From an uncultured Prevotella sp. (GTDB taxonomy: Bacteria; Bacteroidota; Bacteroidia; Bacteroidales; Bacteroidaceae): DNA of 15,593 nt. The notes under the pieces are model-generated. The model made no database searches. It worked only from the letters and a program-made list of their open reading frames with translations, and was not told where the DNA came from. Each line of letters opens with the position of its first letter. Positions within the stretch are counted from its first letter, which is position 1. The translations under genes and the position numbers were made by a program. Positions 7,354-13,359 of this stretch are shown in pieces. The DNA is taken from positions 1 through 15,593 of the forward strand of contig CALGRN010000123.1 of the NCBI GenBank assembly GCA_937880835.1, written 5' to 3'.

Positions 7354-7426
7354 TTGCACTGCGAAAGGATAACTTTCAGAACGCAAAAGGATAGCTTTCA
7401 CAACGCAAAACAATAACTTTTGCATC
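7339..7426. repeat. 22-bp tandem repeat, copy 1 (four units)
   Basis: Four consecutive 22-bp units occupy 7339-7360, 7361-7382, 7383-7404 and 7405-7426. The core of the unit is G-C-R-AAA followed by GGATA-R-CTTT. Each of the last three units can fold on itself: GAAAG/CTTTC in unit 2, AAAG/CTTT in unit 3, GCAAAA/TTTTGC in unit 4. The first unit carries CTGTTGTTTTGCA, found identically in the related array at 14553-14640. The array lies between the divergent xseA and MATE genes and ends 107 bases before the MATE promoter's -7 box. The period equals about two DNA helical turns. No coding frame is apparent. Confidence 0.7.
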
Positions 7427-7505
7427 ATGATAAAAATAGACATAGCTTGAAAGGGTATATATTGAGATGTTTTTATTACGATAAACTCTGTTATTTTATA
7501 TGTTA

Positions 7506-7540
7506 TTCTGGCACTGACTGAAATAATTTTATTACTTTTG
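7506..7540 (+). promoter_or_regulatory. Probable promoter of the MATE-to-fdtA operon
   Basis: TACTTTTG at 7533-7540 is a full match to the TAnnTTTG -7 box. The -33 region is weaker: TTCTGG at 7506-7511, about 21-22 bases upstream, lacks a perfect TTTG. Transcription would begin near 7544 and give a leader of about 150 bases before the MATE start codon. No other TAnnTTTG box was seen in 7200-7694 on this strand. Confidence 0.55.
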
Positions 7541-7543
7541 CAA

Positions 7544-7694
7544 GCAAGTATATGAACTATTGAAGTTCATAGGCTGTCAAGTCAAAGGATTGACAAACAA
7601 GCGGAAATGCCATTATTCAGATTTCAGCAGATGTTTGTTCGAAGAGAATGTTCTCCTGCATTTGACGGTTTAAAACAAAAGAACACGAAGATTA
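7544..7694 (+). promoter_or_regulatory. Long structured 5' leader of the MATE gene
   Basis: The predicted leader holds a perfect 7-bp hairpin TATGAAC/GTTCATA (7551-7557 with 7565-7571), a 6-bp hairpin TGTCAA/TTGACA (7575-7580 with 7590-7595) and GAGAA/TTCTC (7644-7648 with 7651-7655). ACAAACA (7593-7599) also pairs perfectly with TGTTTGT (7632-7638). Because it overlaps the second hairpin by three bases, the two could be alternatives. A three-codon frame (M-N-Y-stop, 7552-7563) sits in the first hairpin, and a 45-codon frame starts at 7607. I do not recognise a known riboswitch class here. Confidence 0.4.
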
Positions 7695-7744
7695 ATGAGC
7701 AACAAACAAGCAACATTGGATTTGGGAACGAAACCTGTCGGTAA
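7607..7744 (+). pseudogene. Possible remnant of tRNA1(Val) methyltransferase N-terminus, or leader peptide
   Basis: A 45-codon frame begins MPLFRFQQMFVRRECSPAF and overlaps the MATE start in another frame. Its opening resembles the N-terminus of TrmN6/YfiC (E. coli has [21 protein letters not shown]): FxF, Gln, Phe and Val fall in register and a Cys follows. The similarity fades after about 18 residues and no SAM-binding motif follows. This suggests either a gene stump left by a deletion that placed the MATE gene behind a foreign promoter, or chance. It could also be translated as an upstream regulatory peptide. The call rests on a short, remembered motif and is uncertain. Confidence 0.3.
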
Positions 7745-9080
7745 ACTTCTTATGCAGTATGCCATACCTGCAATAATAGCAATGACGGCAGCTTCGCTAT
7801 ACAATATGGTGGACAGCATTTTCATAGGGCATGGCGTAGGAGCGATTGCTATATCGGGATTGGCTGTCACTTTTCCTTTCATGAACCTGTCGGCAGCGTT
7901 CGGTGCGGCAATAGGAGTGGGAGCATCGACGTTTCTTTCGGTAAAACTTGGGCAGAAAGATTATGAAACCGCAGAGAAAATACTTGGCACAAACGTTACC
8001 CTAAACATAATAGTTGGTGTACTTCTGGCTGTGTTGTGCCTGATATTCATAGACCCGATACTTCTCTTTTTCGGTGCAAGCGAGCAGACATTGCCTTATG
8101 CGCGCGATTATATGACAATAATATTGGCAGGCAATCTGATAACGCATCTTTACTTCGGGCTTAACGCCGTGCTGCGTGCTGCAAGCAAACCGAAGCATGC
8201 AATGTTTGCAACGATATTCACAGTGGTGATAAACACCATTCTCGACCCTATATTCATATGGACATTCGAGCTTGGTATTAAAGGCGCGGCTTATGCAACC
8301 ATACTCTCGCAACTGCTCGCCCTGTTGTGGCAGATAAAGATTTTCAGCAACAAGAAAGAACTCATACACTTCCGAAAGGGTATATACAGACTGCGTAAAG
8401 AACTTGTGAAGAACATCATTGCCATTGGTATTTCGCCGTTTGCCATGAACGTATGCGCATGTATTATAGTGATTTTCATAAACAAAGCACTTGTTTCCTA
8501 TGGCGGAGACTTGGCTGTCGGCGCATTCGGAATAGTAAACAGACTTTCATTCATATTCATAATGATAACTATGGGAATAAATCAGGGAATGCAACCGATA
8601 GCCGGTTACAACTACGGTTCGCAACAATTAGACCGCCTGATGCTTGTCCTGAAATACTCAATAATGGCTGCAACTGCTGTAATGGCAACGGGTTGGATTA
8701 TCGGAGAATTCTTTCCGGAAGCCTGCTCAAAGCTGTTTACGAAGGACAAAACGCTTATAGAAATGTCGTCGAATGCCATAAGAAAGTGCATGATAATGTA
8801 TCCGATAATAGGCTATCAGATGGTTGTTACCAACTTTTTCCAAAGCATAGGCAAGGTGAAGATAAGCATTTTTCTGTCTCTTTCGCGGCAGTTGCTGTTC
8901 CTTTTGCCATTGCTCGTGATACTGCCTCCTATGCTCGGAGTTGACGGAGTATGGTATTCGTTGCCGTTGTCAGACACGCTTTCGGCAATAGTGGCATTAT
9001 GGATGATGACCGTTTATATGCAGAAATTCAAGAAACAACATAAAGAGATGACCCATGAACGACAAGAAGATTATAATTAA
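7695..9080 (+). CDS. MATE family efflux transporter (MepA/NorM-like)
   Basis: This is a 12-helix multidrug and toxic compound extrusion transporter of the inner membrane, expected to export cationic drugs or metabolites in exchange for sodium or protons. The 461 residues fit the family. The first helix carries NMVDSIFIGHGVG (37-49, Asp40), matching the MepA-type N-lobe. NTILDPIFIW (180-189) ends the N-lobe, and the C-lobe begins near 240 with GISPFAMN. QGMQPIAGYNYG (297-308) is the counterpart of the QGxQPxxGxNYG motif. The start at 7695 has no Shine-Dalgarno sequence, as usual in Bacteroidetes. The last 26 bases overlap the next gene in another frame, implying coupled translation. The substrate cannot be read from the sequence; the operon context with sugar-nucleotide genes does not settle it. 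Confidence 0.93.
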   Translation: MSNKQATLDLGTKPVGKLLMQYAIPAIIAMTAASLYNMVDSIFIGHGVGAIAISGLAVTFPFMNLSAAFGAAIGVGASTFLSVKLGQKDYETAEKILGTNVTLNIIVGVLLAVLCLIFIDPILLFFGASEQTLPYARDYMTIILAGNLITHLYFGLNAVLRAASKPKHAMFATIFTVVINTILDPIFIWTFELGIKGAAYATILSQLLALLWQIKIFSNKKELIHFRKGIYRLRKELVKNIIAIGISPFAMNVCACIIVIFINKALVSYGGDLAVGAFGIVNRLSFIFIMITMGINQGMQPIAGYNYGSQQLDRLMLVLKYSIMAATAVMATGWIIGEFFPEACSKLFTKDKTLIEMSSNAIRKCMIMYPIIGYQMVVTNFFQSIGKVKISIFLSLSRQLLFLLPLLVILPPMLGVDGVWYSLPLSDTLSAIVALWMMTVYMQKFKKQHKEMTHERQEDYN

Positions 9081-9678
9081 TGTGGGACGACAGTTGGGCA
9101 GCGGAGGGCATATCATAGCATCAATGCTTGCTTCCGACTTCGGATGTACGCTCTATGACAGAGAAATTCTTAATCTTGCTGCAAAGGAAAGTGGCTTCTG
9201 CGAGAAGTTCTTTGAGCAGAACGATGAATATAAAGGCTTTCTTAAATCGCGCTTTCATATACACGTTCCGTTGATAGGAGATCATGATTTCTACAATAAT
9301 AAATTCTCTCAGGAAAGTCTGTTTCAGTTTCAGAGCGATGCAATACGAAAGGCAGCCGATAATGGTTCGTGTGTTTTCGTAGGACGTTGTGCCGACTATG
9401 TGCTCAGAGATTATGACAACGTGGTAAACATATTCATCACTGCCGACATGGAACATCGCATAGAACAAGTGAAAAAACGGCATCTCTGCGATGATGAAAC
9501 GGCACGCAAGATTATCAACGGAAAGGAAGATGCGCGCTCGTCTTACTACAACTATTATACCGGAAAGAAGTGGGGACAATGCTCTTCGTATGACCTTTGC
9601 ATCAATTCGAGCATACTCGGACTTGAAGGAACGGAGCTTTTCGTGGCAGAATTCATCAGGAAAAAACTCGGAATATGA
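9055..9678 (+). CDS. Cytidylate kinase-like family protein
   Basis: The 207-residue protein is a P-loop nucleoside-monophosphate-kinase-like enzyme of the cytidylate-kinase-like family. The nucleotide-binding loop is GRQLGSGGH (11-19), followed by LYDREIL (33-39), as in the CMP kinase family. VFVGRCADYVL (107-117) marks the core strand and helix. A basic stretch around KRH (141-143) and the segment RSSYYNYYTGKKWG (161-174) lie in the expected lid position, and YDLCINSS (179-186) is typical near the C-terminus. It is shorter than true Cmk (about 225-230) and lacks its exact substrate motifs, so the phosphate acceptor is unknown. The start overlaps the MATE gene by 26 bases. A 35-base gap leads to the phosphoesterase gene. 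Confidence 0.85.
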   Translation: MNDKKIIINVGRQLGSGGHIIASMLASDFGCTLYDREILNLAAKESGFCEKFFEQNDEYKGFLKSRFHIHVPLIGDHDFYNNKFSQESLFQFQSDAIRKAADNGSCVFVGRCADYVLRDYDNVVNIFITADMEHRIEQVKKRHLCDDETARKIINGKEDARSSYYNYYTGKKWGQCSSYDLCINSSILGLEGTELFVAEFIRKKLGI

Positions 9679-9713
9679 TAAACTGCAATAAGCAGTAACG
9701 GCATAAACGAAAC

Positions 9714-10220
9714 ATGAAGAAAATAGGAATAATAAGCGATACGCACTCTTATTGGGACGAAAGGTATCTGAAATATTTTGAACCATGCGATGAAATATGG
9801 CATGCCGGGGATATCTGTTCGGTGGAACTTGCTGATAAACTGGCAGCATTCAGAACGTTTCGTGCCGTATGCGGCAACTGTGACGGAGGCGATTTGCGAC
9901 GCATGTATCGCGAAATTCTGCGTTTCAAATGCGAGGATGTAGATGTTCTCATGAAGCATATAGGTGGTTATCCCGGCAATTACGACCCATCGGTGAGAGG
10001 CATGATTTATGCTTCTCCGCCGCAACTGTTTATCAGCGGACACTCTCACATACTTAAAATAAAGTATGACAAGGCTCTTAACTTGCTTCATATCAATCCC
10101 GGTGCAGCAGGGGTACAAGGCTGGCACAAGGACAGAACTTTGATAAGATTGACGATAGAAGGCAATAAATTTACCGATTGTGAAGTTATTACATTAGGAG
10201 AAAACAAAAGTAATATATAA
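9714..10220 (+). CDS. YfcE/MJ0936-like metallophosphoesterase
   Basis: This 168-residue protein belongs to the calcineurin-like metallophosphoesterases that hydrolyse phosphomonoesters or phosphodiesters with two metal ions. Metal ligands are visible in order: Asp9 and His11 in SDTH, Asp33 in HAGDIC, Asn55 in CGNCD, His82 in MKHIGG, and His110 and His112 in GHSH. INPGAAG (127-133) is the usual PGS-like segment of the YfcE subfamily. The length is standard for these small single-domain enzymes, and no signal peptide is present, so it is cytoplasmic. It sits in the operon between the kinase-like gene and a small membrane protein (26-base gap). The natural substrate is not known for most members and cannot be deduced here. 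Confidence 0.9.
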   Translation: MKKIGIISDTHSYWDERYLKYFEPCDEIWHAGDICSVELADKLAAFRTFRAVCGNCDGGDLRRMYREILRFKCEDVDVLMKHIGGYPGNYDPSVRGMIYASPPQLFISGHSHILKIKYDKALNLLHINPGAAGVQGWHKDRTLIRLTIEGNKFTDCEVITLGENKSNI

Positions 10221-10246
10221 ATAAAGTATAGAAAAGAGTAATAAAC

Positions 10247-10453
10247 ATGAATAAGAAAGTAATCAGGTATTTAAAACTTTGGCTGATATGTATTATCTCA
10301 TTTATGGTTTTGAGTTCTGTTATAGATTTCATATTCGATTGGGACAAGGCATTTGATTTACAAGATAAACTCATTCAAGGAATACTTTTCGGAATAACTC
10401 TTACTGCTTTGCGTGCTTATGAAGATAAAAGAAACAAGGAAAATTGGAAATAA
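10247..10453 (+). CDS. Small two-helix membrane protein, unknown function
   Basis: I do not recognise this 68-residue protein. It starts with a basic segment (MNKKVIRYLK), followed by a hydrophobic helix at about 11-29 and an acidic stretch (FDWDKAFDLQDK). A second, less hydrophobic helix lies at about 42-56 (LIQGILFGITLTALRAY), and the end is highly charged (EDKRNKENWK). The topology would be a helical hairpin with both ends in the cytoplasm. It is in frame with its neighbours' spacing (26 bases after the phosphoesterase, 24 before rfbB), which argues for a real gene rather than a chance frame. No catalytic motif is visible. Confidence 0.65.
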   Translation: MNKKVIRYLKLWLICIISFMVLSSVIDFIFDWDKAFDLQDKLIQGILFGITLTALRAYEDKRNKENWK

Positions 10454-10477
10454 CAATAAATTAAAACATAAATATCT

Positions 10478-11626
10478 ATGAAAACGTATTTGGTAACCGG
10501 AGCAGCCGGTTTCATCGGAGCAAACTTCATAAAATATCTGCTTGACAAGAAATATAAGAATGAAGACATCAAGATAATTGTCCTCGATGCTCTTACTTAT
10601 GCCGGAAATCTCGGCACGATAAAAAACGATATTGACGAGAAACGATGCTTTTTCGTTCGCGGAGATATTCGTGACAGAGAGCTTGCAGATAAACTTTTCT
10701 CGGAGAATGACATAGACTATGTTGTCAATTTCGCAGCTGAAAGCCATGTGGATCGCAGTATAGAAGACCCACAACTGTTTCTTTCGGTTAACATTCTCGG
10801 CACTCAAAACCTTTTGGATGCTGCGCGACGCGCTTGGGTAACGGGCAAAGACGAAAGCGGTTATCCCGTTTGGAAAGAAGGAAAACGCTATCATCAGGTT
10901 TCAACAGACGAGGTTTACGGTTCTCTCGGAGCAGAAGGTTTCTTCACAGAGAATACTCCTTTATGCCCACACAGTCCCTATTCGGCGTCGAAGACAAGTG
11001 CGGATATGTTTGTTATGGCTTATCATGATACTTATCATATGCCTGTAACGATAACTCGCTGTTCAAATAATTACGGACCGTATCATTTTCCTGAAAAGCT
11101 GATACCGCTTATCATAAACAATATTCTTGCGGGAAAGAAACTTCCGGTGTATGGAAAAGGCGACAATGTTCGCGACTGGTTGTATGTGGAAGACCACTGC
11201 AAAGCAATTGATATGGTTGTGCGCGAAGGACGTGTGGGTGAGGTTTACAATGTAGGTGGACACAACGAGATGAAGAATATAGACATTGTGAAACTCACGA
11301 TAAAGACAATTCACGACATGATGGCTGACGACAAAGAGCTTCGCCGGATACTAAAAAAACAGGAAAAGGATGCCGATGGCAATATCGCAATAGACTGGAT
11401 AAATGATGATTTGATTACGTTTGTTGCCGACAGATTAGGGCACGACCAGCGTTATGCTATTGATCCGACAAAGATAAAGAATGAGCTGGGATGGTATCCT
11501 GAGACGAAATTTGCTGACGGTATTGTGAAAACGATAAAGTGGAACTTGGAAAATCAGCAGTGGATTGAGGAAGTTACAAGCGGCGATTATCAGAAATATT
11601 ACGAAGAAATGTACAGCAATCGCTGA
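10478..11626 (+). CDS. rfbB: dTDP-glucose 4,6-dehydratase
   Basis: RfbB/RmlB converts dTDP-D-glucose to dTDP-4-keto-6-deoxy-D-glucose with tightly bound NAD, the branch point for dTDP-rhamnose and for amino-dideoxy sugars. The 382-residue extended SDR enzyme shows the NAD motif GAAGFIG (8-14), FAAESHVDRSI (85-95), the catalytic STDEVYG (142-148, Thr143-Asp144-Glu145) and Tyr168/Lys172 in SPYSASK. RCSNNYGPYHFPEKLIP (194-210) binds the nucleotide sugar. Compared with enterobacterial RmlB it is somewhat longer, with an insert near 120-135 and an acidic linker around 285-310, as in other Bacteroidales copies. The next gene starts 11 bases later and encodes the isomerase that takes its product, so it likely feeds a 3-amino sugar here. 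No rfbA, rfbC or rfbD is in the window. Confidence 0.95.
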   Translation: MKTYLVTGAAGFIGANFIKYLLDKKYKNEDIKIIVLDALTYAGNLGTIKNDIDEKRCFFVRGDIRDRELADKLFSENDIDYVVNFAAESHVDRSIEDPQLFLSVNILGTQNLLDAARRAWVTGKDESGYPVWKEGKRYHQVSTDEVYGSLGAEGFFTENTPLCPHSPYSASKTSADMFVMAYHDTYHMPVTITRCSNNYGPYHFPEKLIPLIINNILAGKKLPVYGKGDNVRDWLYVEDHCKAIDMVVREGRVGEVYNVGGHNEMKNIDIVKLTIKTIHDMMADDKELRRILKKQEKDADGNIAIDWINDDLITFVADRLGHDQRYAIDPTKIKNELGWYPETKFADGIVKTIKWNLENQQWIEEVTSGDYQKYYEEMYSNR

Positions 11627-11637
11627 TATAACAACGT

Positions 11638-12057
11638 ATGGATATGGACGATTCAAAAGCAAAAATCATCGATTTGCCTAAGATTATCGACCCGAGAGGC
11701 AATCTTACTGTTGCCGAACAGATGATAAACGTGCCTTTTGACATAAAGCGCGTGTATTGGGTATATGATATTCCGGCAGGCGAAAACAGAGGAGGGCATG
11801 CCCATAAGCAGTGCCGCGAGCTGATAATAGCAGCAAGCGGGTCGTTCACTGTTACGGTGGATGACGGACGAGGAAAGAGAACTTTCCTTATGAATCATCC
11901 TTATCAAGGTCTTCTTGTTGAAACTGATGTGTGGAGAACGCTTGACGATTTCTCTTCGGGAGCAGTATGCCTTGTTATTGCTTCCGAGCTTTTTGAGGAA
12001 GAGGACTATATCCGCGATTATGATGATTATCTTGAATATCTTGCGAAAGAAGGATGA
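11638..12057 (+). CDS. dTDP-4-keto-6-deoxyglucose 3,4-ketoisomerase (FdtA/QdtA cupin family)
   Basis: Small cupin isomerases of the FdtA/QdtA (WxcM C-terminal-like) family move the keto group from C4 to C3 of dTDP-4-keto-6-deoxyglucose, the step before 3-amination. The 139-residue length is standard. Signature segments are IIDPRGNL (16-23), IKRVYWVYDIP (36-46), RGGHAHK (51-57, with the proposed catalytic His54 and His56), DVWRTLDDFSSGAVCLVIAS (97-116) and EEDYIRDYDDYL (121-132). Product stereochemistry (galacto in FdtA, gluco in QdtA) depends on a few residues. Here Arg20 looks FdtA-like while Arg100 looks QdtA-like, so no symbol is assigned. A second in-frame ATG lies two codons in. It is followed by a probable terminator. 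Confidence 0.88.
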   Translation: MDMDDSKAKIIDLPKIIDPRGNLTVAEQMINVPFDIKRVYWVYDIPAGENRGGHAHKQCRELIIAASGSFTVTVDDGRGKRTFLMNHPYQGLLVETDVWRTLDDFSSGAVCLVIASELFEEEDYIRDYDDYLEYLAKEG

Positions 12058-12068
12058 TAAGGCATAAG

Positions 12069-12103
12069 CCGGTATAAGAAACCGGTTGACACTTGTTTTT
12101 TTT
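12069..12103 (+). terminator. Probable terminator of the MATE-to-isomerase operon
   Basis: CCGGT (12069-12073) pairs with ACCGG (12081-12085), extended by AA/TT across a one-base bulge. Eight consecutive T residues follow at 12096-12103. The T-run begins ten bases after the stem rather than directly, and is itself flanked by CTTG and CAAG that can pair. It lies about 12 bases past the isomerase stop codon, the expected place for the operon's end. Confidence 0.5.
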
Positions 12104-12174
12104 CAAGATTTGCTTCAATAATTATCGTATTGCTAATTGGCTTTTTCGTGAAGCTGATTGGCAATCTTGAAAAA
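12099..12174. repeat. Nested inverted repeat after the terminator
   Basis: TTTTTCAAGATT (12099-12110) pairs perfectly with AATCTTGAAAAA (12163-12174). Just inside, GCTTCA (12112-12117) pairs with TGAAGC (12149-12154). The interior also holds a direct repeat, GCTAATTGGC (12132-12141) and GCTGATTGGC (12153-12162), identical at nine of ten bases. The block could be a second transcription end or the relic of a short element. From 12175 to 12259 I see only one small hairpin, CGAAAA/TTTTCG at 12210-12229, and no gene. Confidence 0.4.
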
Positions 12175-12259
12175 GTGTATTACCAATTTTAAGCAAGATA
12201 ATATCAGGACGAAAAGATCGTGATTTTCGCAGAAAAAATTCTCTTTTAGATGCATTGTT

Positions 12260-12291
12260 ATTGCCTCTGTTAAATAAAAATGATATATTTG
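12260..12291 (+). promoter_or_regulatory. Bacteroidetes-type promoter of the transferase-aminotransferase pair
   Basis: ATTG (12260-12263) is followed by 20 bases and TATATTTG (12284-12291), a full -7 box with a good -33 TTG at the preferred spacing. The predicted start is near 12295, giving a leader of about 126 bases before the ATG at 12421. This separates the last two sugar genes transcriptionally from rfbB and the isomerase. Confidence 0.7.
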
Positions 12292-12294
12292 TAC

Positions 12295-12420
12295 AAACTC
12301 TTCGGTAATCATTTTGCGGCACATTCGTTTCAAGCTGCAAATGATACGGAACGTGAAGAAAACCGTTTCCGTCATAATTCACTATCGTGCAAAATAAATA
12401 AGAATATAACTAATTGAGCA
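12295..12420 (+). promoter_or_regulatory. Structured 5' leader of the transferase gene
   Basis: ATCATTTTGC (12308-12317) pairs with GCAAATGAT (12337-12345) over nine pairs with one bulged T. ACGGAA (12346-12351) pairs with TTCCGT (12367-12372), and flanking ATG/CAT can extend that stem. GTGAA and TTCAC further allow an alternative. The last ~35 bases before the start codon are AT-rich and unpaired. No known leader class was recognised. Confidence 0.35.
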
Positions 12421-13359
12421 ATGTTCGACATCAGAAGATATACAGAGGCAGACAAAGAGATGTGGGATAAATACGTTTCCAATTCACGAAATGCCACATT
12501 CCTGTTTTACAGAAATTACATGGATTATCACAAAGAGCGTTTCCGCGACCATTCTCTAATGTTTTTCAAGAATGGAAAACTATACGCGCTTCTTCCTGCG
12601 CATATCGAAGACACTACTCTTTATTCGCATTTCGGACTTACTTACGGCGGTTTGATTATGCAGATGAGCGTAACGATAGCCGACACCGTAAGGCTTTTTG
12701 AGGAGTTGAATGTATTTCTTAAAGCCGAAGGAATTACACGTGTTGTCTATCGTCCTATTCCTTATATATATCATCAGATACCGTCGGAAGAAGATTTATA
12801 CGCAATCTTTTGGAAATGTCGTGCCCGTCTGATGTTGAGAAACATTGGTACGACCATTTTCATGGAAAAGAAAATAAAATGGAGGAAAGACCACCAAAGA
12901 AGATTGAAACTTGCCTTGAACAACGGCGTCACGGTGGTTAGAGACGACAGCATATCCGCTTTCTGGAATATACTTGAAGAAAATCTCAAACAAAGATTTG
13001 GCGCAAGTCCGGTACACAGCTTGCAAGAGATGATGCTTCTGAAATCTCGTTTTCCGGATAATATAATACAATATAATGCTTATAAGGACGGGCAGATAAT
13101 AGGAGGAATAACTTTCTATATCACGCCGCAGGTGCTGCATGGTCAATACAGTGCAACGAATGAAACAGGAAAACAGTTCGGCGCAATGGAAGCAATATAC
13201 GAACAGGTTATGTATAAAGATTATCCCGAATATAAATATCTTGATTTCGGAAGCTCTACCGAAGACAAAGGAGCTAAGCTGAACGAAGGTCTCATAGCCC
13301 ACAAGGAAGGCTATGGAGGGCGCGGAGTATGTTATGACACTTACGAATGGGACGTATGA
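12421..13359 (+). CDS. FemAB/GNAT-like acyltransferase, probably for the dTDP-3-amino sugar
   Basis: The 312-residue protein belongs to the FemAB-like branch of the GNAT superfamily, with two related acyltransferase-like halves (about 1-140 and 155-312). The second half carries IIGGITFYI (226-234), the LHGQYSATNETGKQFGAMEA region (239-258) with the likely acyl-CoA pocket, then YLDFGSSTED (273-282), LNEGLIAHKEGYGGRG (287-302) and a YDTYEW end. These segments are typical of GNAT proteins found beside FdtA/FdtB genes in Bacteroidetes as I remember them. The likely job, inferred from context, is N-acylation of the 3-amino group made by the following aminotransferase. Its stop overlaps the next start by ATGA, so the products are probably made together. 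It lacks a signal peptide. A role in peptidoglycan cross-bridges is less likely given the neighbours. Confidence 0.75.
   Translation: MFDIRRYTEADKEMWDKYVSNSRNATFLFYRNYMDYHKERFRDHSLMFFKNGKLYALLPAHIEDTTLYSHFGLTYGGLIMQMSVTIADTVRLFEELNVFLKAEGITRVVYRPIPYIYHQIPSEEDLYAIFWKCRARLMLRNIGTTIFMEKKIKWRKDHQRRLKLALNNGVTVVRDDSISAFWNILEENLKQRFGASPVHSLQEMMLLKSRFPDNIIQYNAYKDGQIIGGITFYITPQVLHGQYSATNETGKQFGAMEAIYEQVMYKDYPEYKYLDFGSSTEDKGAKLNEGLIAHKEGYGGRGVCYDTYEWDV

Noticed and set aside
7339..7426. CRISPR array
   Set aside because: The units are directly adjacent with no unique spacers, are only 22 bp, diverge from one another, and no cas genes are present.
12122..12382. Two overlapping minus-strand open frames (about 80-86 codons) in the gap before the transferase gene
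   Set aside because: They lie in different frames over the same bases, cover a good plus-strand promoter and hairpins, and show no protein family features.
13347..13355. Earlier ATG for the aminotransferase
   Set aside because: The ATG at 13356 gives the usual MIxxLDLK start and the standard ATGA overlap with the preceding stop.
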